A stretch of 64,000 bases of DNA from Gambelia wislizenii (Eukaryota; Chordata; Lepidosauria; Squamata; Crotaphytidae). The notes under the pieces are model-generated. The model saw only the letters and a list, made by a program, of their open reading frames with translations. It did no database searches and was not told the origin of the DNA. Of the stretch, positions 1 through 11,319 are shown piece after piece (the stretch's first letter is position 1; each line of letters begins with the position of its first letter). Where the stretch lies: the NCBI GenBank assembly GCA_030847615.1, contig JAUMIR010000005.1:164886596-164950595 (forward strand), read 5' to 3'. The position numbers and the translations under genes are program-made.

Positions 1-1045
1 GATCTGTCTCCTAAAAATCTATGAGTTCATTTTCTGAAATTCTGCTATTTCAATAGGATATAGGATTTGACTTTTGATTTGTGCATTTCTAGAGCACAGC
101 ATAGATTCATTCGGTGCTAAAACATGTATATAGTTACTTAACTTTTTTGTATCATTTGATCCTGAAACTGTGAAAAAAAGTTCATACTTTTTTTGAGAAT
201 TAGCAAACTCATCTTGGGCTCTGTCACAGATTTGGCTGGAAAGACTTTGGCTGATTTTTTACCTTCCACCAATATCTGTTTGTAAGCAATCAAGCTCTTA
301 AGTGCTGGTTAATCTCAGTTTTCTCAAAATGATAGGAGCAATTAGTCATTTTCCAGAAGAATGAAATGAAGTAGGGGAACAATAGCAAAAGAATTTGTTG
401 GCCCATATTTTTCTGTTCCTTAATTTTTTTTCTTGCTTCCTTGCTAATAGTTATGTTTAATTATGGATACCTTTTTTGGACAGGTTCGGTGTGTTTCAGG
501 TACTAATAATTTTGTATCTTGTTCAGTTTAATGAGTAAAGATGGCATATGTAATATCCTGTGCCATCTGTACAGAGATAAAAAGGTATTTAAAAGTGTTT
601 AAAGGGCAAAAGCATTTAAAGTGGAAAATATGGATTGAAGCTATTTTGCTTTTTATATGCCTTTCAGATGGGAAATATCCAGCTTGGAATGTGTATTTGG
701 CAAAGTAATTGCCATTGTAAGGCATTTGTCATTTTCCATGAAAATGCATATGGAGAATTACTAGCTCTAGTGCTTAGAACTGATAATATGGGAGGACAAT
801 CTCATTAAATCTGACTAGAAAAAGCCTGTTTTCTGGCTTGGTTTCACATTGAAAGTCCTCTAGTTGAAGGAAGCTATCTCCATCTCTGGGCAAGTTTTTT
901 TAAAAAAATAATCTACCCACTACAAACCATTATGTTGTTCATGTGACACTGACGTGCTGAACTAACACAGCAAGTTAGTTCCAATTAGTATTACTTCCAA
1001 TTAGATAGACCTGCTTAATTAATGAGAACTTGGTAAATCAACCTG
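1..1045. other. AT-rich sequence, nothing recognised
   Basis: The reading frames are short and there is no repeat I can name. It is probably unique intronic sequence. Confidence 0.4.
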
Positions 1046-1190
1046 GTTGGGTGGTTGGGTGCCTTCAAGTCATTTCTGACTTATGGTGACCCTAAAGCGA
1101 ACCTATCATGGGGTTTTCTTGACAAGATTTGGTAAGGGGGGGGGGTTTGCCATTGTCCTTCCTCTGAGGTTCAAAGAGTGTGGTAAGTCA
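1046..1190 (-). repeat. Sauria-type SINE fragment with Bov-B-like tail
   Basis: On the plus strand it reads GCCTTCAAGTCATTTCTGAC, then TTATGGTGACCCTAAAGCGA, then a cctatcatggggttttcttg block and a G-run. This is the reverse complement of the Bov-B-related 3' part of tRNA-headed squamate SINEs. The head is not recognisable. Confidence 0.75.
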
Positions 1191-1799
1191 ACACGTTTGT
1201 ATATTATTTCATTGTTCCAGTGGTTCTGCTATAAGTTGAGGGCTAACAATTGGATTTAGGGTTATGTGTATAAGCTCACACCCAATTAATGCAGAATAAT
1301 TACTACCACCTTGTACCCTATACTATATTTTGTTCACACTTACTAAAATAATTGTCATTGCAAGAATTTGGCCATACACAGTGAATAACCCATTCTTATT
1401 GTCATTTGTTTTCTCTCTCTCTCTCAACAAAGACCAGTATACTTTTTTAAGCACTAGTGTAAAGACTTTTCTGATATGGGTAACAAGAAGGGATGACAGC
1501 TCCATTAAAAGCATGGCTCTTAGGGAGCAAGAAGCTCTATTTTAGGCTAGTCATGCCAGATGTAAGTCACATTTACTTCCTTTTCCAACTGTAACTTTCT
1601 GTGGGGGTAGTACTAGTTGGTACTTGGGTGTACAGATTCCATTTGTTAGAACAAAGGTTTAATTCTTTATTATTTCAATGATCTACACCAAGAATAGATA
1701 GTTTCCAAGAAGGCAGCCCCAAAATGCCAGTGACAGTATGAACAAGGTCTGAGAAAGTGGCCAGCTCCCAGTGATAGCAAAATCAATGAAAGGGACCCA

Positions 1800-1866
1800 G
1801 ATTGTAAGCCGCCCCGATTGCATTGCAGAGGGGCGGGATAGAAATAAAATTTTATTATTATTATTT
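1800..1866 (+). repeat. L2-like LINE/SINE 3' end with (ATT)n tail
   Basis: GTAAGCCGCCCCGATT, then GAGGGGCGGGATAGAAATAA, then an ATT repeat: the same 3' end as the L2-like element at 3515-3990, which is on the minus strand. Only the tail is present. It abuts the LTR-like sequence that follows. Confidence 0.6.
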
Positions 1867-1867
1867 A

Positions 1868-2599
1868 TAGATAAGGTTCAGAACAAGCAAGGTTCTGTTT
1901 CATGGAGAAGCAGCAATACAGGCAAGAAGGCGCAGAGAGAAGAGTCCAGAATACAGTCCAAAGGTCAAGGCTTACAGAAGGCAGTGTAGTCAAGAAGTAG
2001 GTTCGTGGGTCAGCAGGATCAGATAACAGTGTAGTCAGGAGCAGTCCAAGGTCTAAACACGAGTCAAGGCAACAACAATCAAGGCATGGAGTCAGAGATA
2101 TCAGACACGAAACTCTCTTCAGGAAGATCAGTTGATCTTTGACAAAGCCTCCACATTTTCCCAAAGCGTATATATAGCAATCAAGGCTTTGCCAGGTGCT
2201 TCTTGATGAGCAGGTGTTTCTCACAAAGTCTCAGTGATTTCCTTTAAGTTTCCTTTTGAGATCGCTGCTGGCTGTATGATGGTGGAGGTAAGTTTGTCTC
2301 TTCTTCATCCTTATCTGAATTGGCAGGGCTCTCTGCTGGGACTGGTGCCAACCCACTAGGGCCAGGCTCTTCTTCTGCTTGAGCCTCCAGTTTGGCAGGG
2401 TTCCCTGATGGCACAGGTGTAGATAAACCTGTGTCAGTGTCCATAGGGCTGTTCCCTGCCATATCTTCCTCCTCCTCTGATTCTATACCCTCATCAGACT
2501 CATGGGGCACATCATAGAGTCTGGCCCACAGGAGCCGACTATAGCAGTCCTTAAAGCTCACACTAATCTCCAAAACTGCCCCCCATCTCCCCATTTACA
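1868..2599 (-). mobile_element. Gypsy-type LTR, probably solo or partial
   Basis: Read on the minus strand it starts TGTAAATGGGGAG, continues through an acidic open stretch (2244-2594, with an E-S-E-E-E-E-D run and proline/serine-rich part), has a TATATATA box near 2170, and ends in a run of short CTTGACT-like words. This matches the style of squamate gypsy LTRs, including the better-bounded copy at 15678-16273. The 3' end lacks a clear CA and no target duplication was found. The acidic ORF is probably LTR U3 sequence, not a gene. Confidence 0.5.
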
Positions 2600-2947
2600 G
2601 ACAATTTTTGCCTGTACAAAAAAAAAATTCCTCAAATGTATTACACAAAAACACCCCTATGCACCCACAGAACCACACTATAACCTTACATTATGCCCAT
2701 ACATTTCCATTTTCATCTGAGAACCTTAGATGAAACACCCCCAGAACTTTAGCTGCTTAGCACCCACAGAACCTTAGCTGCTTAGAATGTGGGGAATTAA
2801 GGAGCTAAAATCCATAGCTGTGATGGTGGGGAGGGAGGAATGTCAGCAAGAAACTTGCTTTTTATGGCTCATATATAGGAGCCCCCCAAACCCTAAGAGC
2901 TCTGCAGTAAAGACAAGTCTCAGCAGCTGTGACTTGTCTTAATGGTT

Positions 2948-3345
2948 TTACAACTGCCATAAACTTTGAATGCCTTCTAGCCACAAGATGACAGCTGCAA
3001 GTGGGGAAAAAAGACACACACCCCATTTTATTGCCTTGGCAATTCCTGGGGAGGAGAGCCTTCCTCCCTTACCTGGTCCCCGGGGATGATGACAAGAAGG
3101 CGGGGGGGGGACCAGGTAAGGGAGGAGGGCTGTCTCATCCTCTTCTCCCTTCCCAGTCCCCACAGCAATGATGACAGTGGCATTGGTGGGGGGACCGGGT
3201 AAAGGAGGAGGGCTGCCTCATCCTCTTCTCCCTTCTTGGTCCCTACAACGGCAGCAACAACATCATCCTCCTCTCCCTTCCCTGTCCTGGCAGCAGGGAC
3301 AGCAGTATGGGGGGGGGGGGACTGGGTAAGAGAAGAGGGCTGTCT
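2948..3345. repeat. G/C-rich diverged tandem repeat
   Basis: Three related blocks start near 3109, 3193 and 3321, each beginning with a G-run, then GAC(C/T)(A/G)GGTAA and a polypurine AGGAGGGCTG stretch. Poly-G runs of 8-10 occur. Probably the expanded interior of a small DNA transposon like those at 5198 and 13416; no gene is supported. Confidence 0.4.
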
Positions 3346-3514
3346 CGTTCTCTTCAGACATTACTGTATCTAACAATCGGACATTCTCATAGCCTACAGA
3401 ACTTTTTAAAAACTCCAGAAAAATCTCTGAAAGCCTTCCTTCAGAGCTTTATGGTAGATTTGTCTGCCCCCTTCCAAATGAAACACATGGATGTGAATGT
3501 CCATTTATAATAAA

Positions 3515-3990
3515 TAATAATAATAATAAAATTTATTTATACCCCGCCCCTCTGTTAAAACAATCGGGGCGGCTTACAAAAATTAAAATACAATACAGAT
3601 AAAATCCCCAAACACCCCCCACCCCACCCTCCCCCATAAAAAAATATTAAACAATTATAAATTAAAACCAACTGATATAAAATCACAATTAAAAACAATA
3701 AATACTATAAAATACTATAAATGGCCAGTGTACTAAAAGAAGCCAGGATCCCCTGAGGCCGGGATCTAATTAGGAAAGGCCTGCCGAAAGAGATCCGTCT
3801 TTAGTGCTTTTTTAAAGCTACTCAGGGTTGTTATCTGACGGATCTCGTTCGGCAGGTCATTCCACAATTTGGGGGCGATTACCGAAAAGGCCCTCTGGGA
3901 GGTTGCAGACAGCCTAGATTTTTGTGGCTGTCTGCAACCTCCCAGAGGGCCTTTTCGGTAATCGCCTAATTTAGATAGATCGCCTTCCAT
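3515..3990 (-). mobile_element. L2-like LINE 3' end, 5' truncated and rearranged
   Basis: On the minus strand, 3990-3766 encodes RAFSVIAPKLWNDLP and then SSFKKALKTDLF, the typical C-terminal end of L2/CR1-group polymerases. A 3' UTR follows, ending GTAAGCCGCCCCGATT, GAGGGGCGGGGTATAAATAA and an (ATT)n tail near 3515. Positions 3875-3965 form a perfect inverted repeat. The copy is a remnant and has no RT domain. Confidence 0.65.
3875..3965. repeat. Perfect 40-bp inverted repeat with 11-nt loop
   Basis: Arms 3875-3914 and 3926-3965 are perfectly complementary over 40 positions, by direct reading. They lie at the 5' edge of the L2-like remnant, which suggests an inversion or template switch during insertion. 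Confidence 0.9.
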
Positions 3991-4016
3991 GTGATTTCTA
4001 TGACAAGTATTTTCCC

Positions 4017-4555
4017 TTAATTCTTAATTCTTTTCTGTTTTCCTAAGCTCATCTCTTCAGCTCCACAAAGAGAAGTCTTCTGCTCTGGCCTGAGTCCAGA
4101 AAATTCTGGTCCCCTGCCTGCTGTCTTATCGGGGGGGGGGGGGAAGAGAGAGAGAGAGAGAGAGAGAGAGTCATACACATTAGTCTTTGTGACAACAAAG
4201 CCCTGCCATGTATTTCCTCCAAGTCTTAATTTTTTTTCTCCTAAGGCAGCAGGTCTCCCTGTTTTCCTAAATTTAGCAGAAGGAGAGGCATCCACCATAA
4301 TGAATTCTTACAAATTCGAACAACTCAGCTCGCTAAAGCATTTTTTTTAATTTCAGCATTAATTAGGGAATATGAAGTTTAGGTGAAATAACTAAGACAT
4401 TTTAGCAAATTAGTCACTTAGTGAATTAATGAACAAGTTTATTTCATACTCTGGGTCTAAGGGATATGCTGTATAGATCTAAGTGGCCATTTTAATTATA
4501 ACTAAGTTTAACCACTCAGCAGTGGTTATCAGGCTGGTTCTAAACTGAGTATGTA
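4017..4555. other. Unassigned sequence with poly-G and (GA)n
   Basis: A run of 13 Gs precedes a GA repeat at about 4144-4170. The rest is AT-rich and no gene is visible. Confidence 0.4.
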
Positions 4556-4784
4556 CAGTTTGTCGTCTGTATCCATGAATTTGGCATCCATAGATTCCAC
4601 CATCCACAGCTTGAAAATATTCCAAAAATAAATGCACTCCAAAAAGCAAACCTTCATTTTGCCCTTTTATATAAGGGACACCATTTTTGTACCATTGTAT
4701 ATAATGGGACTTAAGCATCCACAGATTTTGGTATCCACGGGGGATCTTGGAACCAAACCCCAGCGGATATCAAGGGCCGTCTGT
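4556..4784 (+). mobile_element. TA-flanked MITE, Tigger/pogo-like (copy a)
   Basis: Diverged copy of a roughly 230-bp family: CAGTT at the left, a run of ATCCA words, the core AAAGCAAACCTTCATTTTGC and TATAAGGGACACCATTTT, then GGAACCAAACCCCAGCGGAT, ending near GCCGTCTGTA. It is non-autonomous. The family call rests on the TA flanks and the general look of the ends. Confidence 0.7.
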
Positions 4785-5197
4785 ATATGTTTACAGAGGA
4801 TCAAAACTATGCTTCATTGATTGGGGAAGATAATGAACATTCTTTGGGATTTGATTGGTGGAGAATTTCCAACCAGGGAAAAGGCATTTGGAATGAAAAT
4901 ATGCAACCAGGAAGCTTAAAAGGTGGTTTTGAGAAGTGACAGATCAGAAAGCAGCTGGAATTTAAGTTGTGAAGATCTGAGGAGAAGATTGTACTGTAGA
5001 AAAGCCCAGAAAGGAGAAGTGGATTGAGAATGCAACAGGCAGCAAATAGTGATTAGCAAATGTGTATCTACATGTAGCACAGCACCAGGGACAATGAATG
5101 AGGCAGCAAATACTGAGCATTTCCTATCCTAAAATTCATGAAGAAGGGAGGGATGAGAAACCAGAGGGATGGACAATGTATCCACACTGTAAAATTA

Positions 5198-5432
5198 CAG
5201 TAGCACCCCCTTATCTGCTGATTCCCTATCCACTGATTCGATTATCCGCTGTTGGTGACAGTGGAGGAAGTGGATGGGGGAGGGAGAGGAAGAGGAGAGT
5301 TCTTGCCTCCCTTCACCCCTGGGATGGCTCCCAGTGATGGCAATGGTGAAGGGGGAGTTTGCTATTATCTGCCCCCTTCATTATGTGCGGGGTGTGTGGA
5401 ACCAATCCCCTGCGGATACAGGGGTCCTACTA
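5198..5432 (+). mobile_element. Small TA-flanked MITE, related family
   Basis: The left end CAGTAGCACCCCCTTATC and right end GATACAGGGGTCCTACTA are imperfect inverted repeats. The interior is purine-rich (GTGGAGGAAGTGGATGGG) like the interior of the composite element ending near 13870. No coding capacity. Confidence 0.6.
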
Positions 5433-5645
5433 TATTGCAGTTTTACACCACTTTAACTGCCATGACTATCCTACAGAAACCTTGGATTTGCAGTTTGGTG
5501 AGGCACCAGCACTCTTTCACAGAGAAGGCTAAAGACCTTGTAAAACTGCAAATCCCAGAATTCCATAGGATGCATAGGACACTTAAAATGGTGTCAAACT
5601 GCAATAACTCTGCAGTGTGGATACACCTGGAGATCCAATTGCAGT
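5433..5645. mobile_element. Palindromic MITE, hAT-like by look
   Basis: TGCAGTTTTACACCACTTTAA at the left pairs with TTAAAATGGTGTCAAACTGC at the right, and GGATTTGCAGTTTGG pairs loosely with AACTGCAAATCCCAGAATTC. A second member is at 10168-10378. No target duplication was settled. Confidence 0.6.
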
Positions 5646-6292
5646 AGACTTCAAGACTCCTGAGAGTCTGGCAGTGAGAGAAGATGTGAGTCTGGAGTAT
5701 AAACTGCTAGAGCAGACTGAAAACTTTCTGGGAGGAACTGTGGAGTCAGCTGTGGAATCCTAATTATTTACTTTAATTTGTTTGAGGAGTAGATTGAACT
5801 TGTAGAAGGTAGACATTCCTCTACCTTCTCAGCTTCCTTTTGGGGGGGCAGGGGGGTTAATGTGAGCAAATAGCAGTAAATATATTTTACAGTATATGAT
5901 GGCACTAACTGGATTGATATCTCCAAGAAATGAATAGTGTATACTCTAGAAATATTGTATTACCAAAAGCAAGCATAGATTTAGAGAAGAACTGGATCTT
6001 CTTCCTGATCGCCATATACAGTTTAGCAACAAGTAATGAAATCTTTCTAGCAGGTGAAATGGAATAATCCAATGCCAGTATCACTTCTGATGTTGTTACC
6101 ATGATCATAGCCTATGATGATACATAATGAGGAAGTCCAGTTGCATGTGAGCATCTATATGCAGAAATCCTAGCTGTTTGCAGAGCATAATGACTATTAT
6201 TACACATATTGATTTGAAAATAAGTCCTGCTAAAATCAGTGGTGCCCAAGCTACTCTGCTAGATTTGCAGTCTGTGTGTAAAGTCAGTCTAA

Positions 6293-6618
6293 GGAGATTT
6301 TCAGATGCAATTTTCGGGTCTATATATTCCAAAACAGCTCCATTGCTGCCACGCGGCAGGGGAGCAGTTTTGGACGACACCGTTCTGCCGAACCCCTCCG
6401 TGTCACTTCCGTGACAGAATGGAGGAAGTCGCGTCATATTTCACTCATGATTGTTGCCCATGACTGGAATATGACGCGGCTTCCTCCATTCTGTCACGGA
6501 AGTGACACAGAGGGGTTCAGCAGAGGAACAGCATCGTCCCAAACTGCTCCCGTGCCGCGCGGCAGCAACGGAGCTGTTTTGGAATATATAGACCCGAAAA
6601 TCATGTCTGAAAATCTCC
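6293..6618. mobile_element. Foldback MITE, PIF/Harbinger-like (copy 1)
   Basis: Almost the whole 326 bp is one inverted repeat. The ends are GGAGATTTTCAGA and TCTGAAAATCTCC, the arms include CCAAAACAGCTCC and CACTTCCGTGACAGAATGGA, and it is flanked on both sides by TAA (6290-6292, 6619-6621). A TWA target duplication is the PIF/Harbinger signature. It is CG-rich compared with its surroundings. A near-identical copy is at 50779-51107. Confidence 0.8.
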
Positions 6619-6639
6619 TAAGAGAGAAACACAGGAAGG

Positions 6640-9600
6640 TATACTAATATTAAGAAATCAGAGGTATATGAAAATGGGCATTGCTAGAAAGGACCAATGA
6701 ATGAGGAAATAAGAGCTGGCAGGGAACAAATGGTAAACACAAAGTTATAAGAGAGAGAATTTATTTTAAGGTGTAGAAGAATCCTTTGCTGAATTCTTCT
6801 AATGCAAGGGCTAAGCAGACCACTAATGAATTAGTAAAAATTGTGCAGCCTGAAGTGTTGAGGAGATCCCTGACTAGATAACCACAACTGCTGCCTGCCT
6901 CAGCAAGTTCTGCAAGACTTTGAGAAACAGACACTGAGTGTACAGAGCTCTATCCAGACGTGCAAATAAATAAATAAATAAATAATGCCCTGAAATGGAA
7001 ACCACTGTTGCAAGGTATCTTTATTATCATGAGCTTTAGTGGCATGCACCCAATTAGTGCAGTCATTTCTCATACCTCATCACCAATTCCTCCTTCCACT
7101 TATAGCAAGCGGTGTGGAAAGTAAAGGCCTCATTACTACCCCCCCCCCCAATTTTCTTCTCCCTATTTCTTTACAAGAGAGCTGGCTTTGAACAAAAAGA
7201 GATAATTAAGAAATTAAGCAAGTTTACCACTAATAGACTCCCTGTCGTCTTCCGACCACATTTTCAGCAAGCAACCATCTATTTCACATGATTGTCTGTT
7301 ATACTTATTAGGAAGGCAATTAAGCTGATTCTGTTTACCTGAAGACTTAAAGGAAATGGAAGGTAGAAAAGGTGCAGCTGTTACAAGATGAACATGGAAC
7401 ATTCATTTGTCTGGGTGGTTTCCATTGATCCTGCACATCAGCTTGCAAATGAGCATTGTCCTGCATGGGATCTGGTGAGACTTTTGCCATTCTGAGTTGA
7501 TTTTTGCTCAGCAGGTGGCTGGGCAGGGAGATAGCTGATGGTTCAGGACTAGGCTTCATTTTCTCCTTGACAACAGTAAAAGTGATTAGTTCAGCTTCTT
7601 AGCTGGGGTTCTCTTCTGGAGCCCAGCGTGAATTCAGAAAAGCAAAATTTCCCCCTTCCTTTTTAATGCTTTCTGAATAAATTCCTTGCTTGCAAAGGAG
7701 TAACACATTCTTTTGCTTTGGTTGATAAATATTTATGCTCGAGAACAGCAAAAATCCTTCTTCTGGATGCTTTCCCATTTTTACAGTGTGCTGGCTTTTG
7801 GTCTGATCTTTGTATTTAGAAAACATTGTGTATACCTGCATGCTTTTCTAACTCAATTTCAGATTGCTAATGGCTCTGTAGTTACTGCCGAATGATAACC
7901 ATAGACTCTATTGCACTGATTTTAAAAGGACAAGCCTGATGCTTTACAGAAATGTAAAGGATTGTGTATTAAGATATTAAAACAAATTATTATGTTTCTA
8001 GACCTTTTCTTGGAAATTTGACAAAAGCAAACTTGGCTCACACACGATGTATAGAACTAGCTGTATTAACTAAAAGATTAGCACATTGTTATGACATGGT
8101 CTCTTGGTCTCTCTCTCTCTCTCTCTCTCTCTCTCCTTTCTTGGATTTGCCCTTCATGGCATTCATGAATGAGTGTGTGCACCTTTTAAAAATGTCAATC
8201 CCGTCTAATATCCATTGGTGTGAATCTAGAGAAGATCTAACTGAAGAAGATCATTGCATCAGTTGGATTTACATAAGTGTTATCATCATTCAATAGTTCA
8301 TTCAGCTGGAACTAGTGATAGGAGTCAGGCTATAATATTCTTATTTTAAAGCAATTGGCTTCATGTAGTTTAAAAATAAATATGAGTGTTCCTATATTCT
8401 GTTATCTAGGATGAGAAATGGGAGACAAAATGAAAACATAGCACCTTTTACACTTGGTTCCTATGTAAAAACCAAAACAAATGCATTTTAATGTTTTTGT
8501 GCTGTAGAAATTGATTATGCCAAAGTGTGTCTTACTTCCAAGGCATTGAAGCATTACCATAGGAACAGTTAGTGCCATGCAGTAATAATAGTAGCTGCTA
8601 TTCTGGCAAAGTGCTTTCATATAATAATTCTGCTGCTAGAAAATTTCAAGTTCTAACACTTGATTAAAAGTGAGATTATAAGCAGTACAGTCCAAAATAA
8701 AGCCTGCATCTGTCTTTGAAGTGCTATTTTCTTTATTTGTCCATTAAATAAAACACTGTTGCTTGCCATTTCAGTGTTTTGTTGCAAAGTATCCCAGTTA
8801 GGAGTTGCAGAGGCAGTGGTGGTTCTGTGTCACAAACTGTTTTTCAGTTACACATAGAAAAACCATTCTGTGAGCTTGAGATTAATTTGTGCAGCTTTCT
8901 ATGGGGGTCCTGATAATACTCTCTTTTTAAAAAGGGATTTCTGGCTCCCATGCTTGTGTGTCATGGCAAAAATGAATTTTAAAAAGATTTGGAAATGGAA
9001 GGAGGTATAAAACGAATTCCATGCAAGTCATTTTAGATTTTAGCATTGCTTTATAACAAGTTACAGCTAATGTTTTTTTAATGGTACCTATAAGAACGAT
9101 GATAAAAAATTATATTTAAATAATGTAAATTGCATGTAACATTAGTTGTCTACCTTACTGTTATAATTTATGGAACATTCCTATAGGGATTTCTACTGTT
9201 ATTTCTCTTGATACACAAAAAGTGTAGGCTTGTACTGTACAACTTCCTTCTGCACACGTAGACCCACATGTAGGTGCAATGCTGTCAAGTATCCCACAGC
9301 TGTGGGATGTCAACTGTACCTTCTGCTTACAGGTGGAATATTTTGCAGATGCTCCTGACTTATTGCAAAACCTCGTGTTCAAGAACTGGAAGATGAAAGC
9401 AGCAGTTTACAAAAAGCAGTATTGGGGCCTAAATTTAATTTACACATAAGCCCTGGGTTTTCTGTATAAATAGAGTAAAAAGGAAAAGGATGTAAGCCCC
9501 TTTGAAACCAACTTGTTTATTTTAATATGCACTATTGTGGATATCTATCAACTAGTTCAGATATACTGAGGGAGCTGGAAGTACAACAGGTATATTGGTC

Positions 9601-9690
9601 TTGAATGATAGCTATATTGAGAATGGGTGACAGGTCATATCAGCATAGTGATAACTTTGGTATCTTTTTTTCTAAAACATAATATATCTT
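6640..9690. other. Transposon-poor stretch, nothing coding seen
   Basis: It holds an (AAAT)n run near 6965-6985, a C-run near 7140 and a (CT)n microsatellite at about 8109-8134. Open frames reach only about 90 residues with no recognisable motif. Probably mostly unique intron. Confidence 0.4.
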
Positions 9691-9693
9691 GGA

Positions 9694-10085
9694 GTTGTTG
9701 TTGTTGTTGTTGTTGTTGTATACCTTCAAGTCATTTCTGACTCTGGAAACCAGGTTTTGAATCCCTGCTCAGTCATGAAAACCCACTGGGTGACCTTGGA
9801 CTAATCACTCTCAGACTCCGAAAATTCCATGATAGGCTTGCCTTAGGCTTGCCATAAGTTGGAAATGATTTGAGGGCACACGACAACAACAATAAGGTGA
9901 AACTATAATGGGGTTTTATTGGAAGATTTGTTCAGAGGGGGGTTGTCCTTGCCTTCCTCTGAAGCTGAGTGAGTCCCATTGGTTGCCCAGGACCAACCAA
10001 TGGGATCCGATGACCAAGAAGAGATTTGAACTCTGGCCTCCAGAGTTATAGTCCAATACTCAAACCACTATGCTACACTGGCTTT
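9694..10085 (-). mobile_element. tRNA-headed Sauria SINE, interrupted by a second SINE
   Basis: On the minus strand it runs from a tRNA-like head (B-box region AGAGTTCAAATCTCTTCTTG near 10020-10040) through ATGGGGTTTTATT-type Bov-B-related sequence to a (CAA)n tail at 9694-9718. Positions of about 9743-9894 hold an opposite-strand SINE that splits it. Confidence 0.75.
9743..9894 (+). mobile_element. Nested 5'-truncated Sauria SINE
   Basis: It begins just before the B-box-like GGTTTTGAATCCCTGC, continues with CCACTGGGTGACCTTGGAC, and ends with GGAAATGATTTGAGGGCACA and CAACAACAATAA. It sits antiparallel inside the SINE at 9694-10085. Confidence 0.75.
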
Positions 10086-10167
10086 CATACCTTTGAATTA
10101 CATCTATTGATGATTATAGAAATTACTGTTACAGCTTTATTTGCTCTGACTAGCTAGATTTTCAGAC

Positions 10168-10378
10168 AACACCTTTATAGTGTTACTATTCCACTATATT
10201 TGCTATGGCTGCCGCCTGTTGAATCCTGGGATTTGCAGTTTAGGGAGGGGCATTTGCTACTCTCAGCCAGAGACCTGTTAGGCCTCACTAAACTACAAAC
10301 CCCAGAATTCCACAGCAGGAAGCCAGAGCAGTTAAAGTGGAATAGTAACACTATAAGAGTGTAGTCTGAAAATCTCAT
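10168..10378. mobile_element. Palindromic MITE, second member
   Basis: CAGACAACACCTTTATAGTG and TTACTATTCCACT at the left pair with AGTGGAATAGTAACACTATA and GAGTGTAGTCTG at the right. The centre holds AAACTACAAACCCCAGAATT, shared with the element at 5433. No coding capacity. Confidence 0.7.
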
Positions 10379-10399
10379 CAGACACCAGAGTTGATATGG

Positions 10400-11279
10400 T
10401 TCCAGTGGGTGTAACCTAGGCCCCTACTTCTCCAGTGTTGATGGATACTTTTCAGTTTGTGAAGAATGAGGATGTGGACAGGGTCTTTGAAGAGGCAAGA
10501 CCCAGCACATGAGTACTATCAAAACAACATGGACAATGGCTATGGAATAGGTCCTCAGGGCTGCTAAAGCCAACCAGAGTAATCCAACATTGCATAAAGA
10601 ATATTAGAAAAAAAAAAACCATTTAGCTAAAATGCCCTAGCACACTTAGCAAGCACTGTTTCTTCCTTCTGCTTCTATGTCCCCCAGTTGTCTAGATACT
10701 CTAAGGTACAGGAATATCACCTATTGTAATTTGTAGTGGCCTATACACTGGCAAAACTAGTCTGTCAGGGCGGAAAGCACTGTTGAAAAGTCATCTGTTA
10801 GATTTCCTCATTTATATTTAAATGTTATCAGCTTTGAAGAGAGTTTCTAATTTTAAACACTGCTGGATCCCCCCCCCAACCCCCTGTTCTCTTCAGAAAA
10901 TCTTTAATTTGCTTGGGTGCCTTTCTAATTTAGCTGTGTCACCCTGGAAAAGGGCTTGAACATGAAAACTGCTGCCTCTTATCTCCCAACTCTTGCCCCC
11001 CTTTTATACAGAAAATGGGACATAAAGCTAACAAGCAGTGCCTGTGTTTCATGAATGAGAAATGTTTCACAAAGCCAGTGTTTGCTTTCATGCAGTATGC
11101 TACCGCTGCACATTACTGTTGTCTGAGCAGCCCCTTATGCATGTTTTGTACCTATGAAGGGAAGCACTAGTGTGGTTCTTAATTGAAAGAAGTTGCACAT
11201 AGAAAATGCTCCACAAAGATCTGCATCCTCTTCATTGTGGCATAGGGAACAAGCAGTCCCATTTGGATGTATAGTGTAG

Positions 11280-11280
<1 letters not shown>
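10400..11280. other. Unassigned intronic sequence
   Basis: Mixed composition with an A-run near 10609 and C-runs near 10870. No gene and no repeat family I could name. Confidence 0.4.

Positions 11281-11319
<39 letters not shown>

Noticed and set aside
2244..2594. Acidic 116-residue minus-strand protein
   Set aside because: It starts almost exactly at the LTR edge and falls in the U3 position of a gypsy-type LTR; no independent gene signals.
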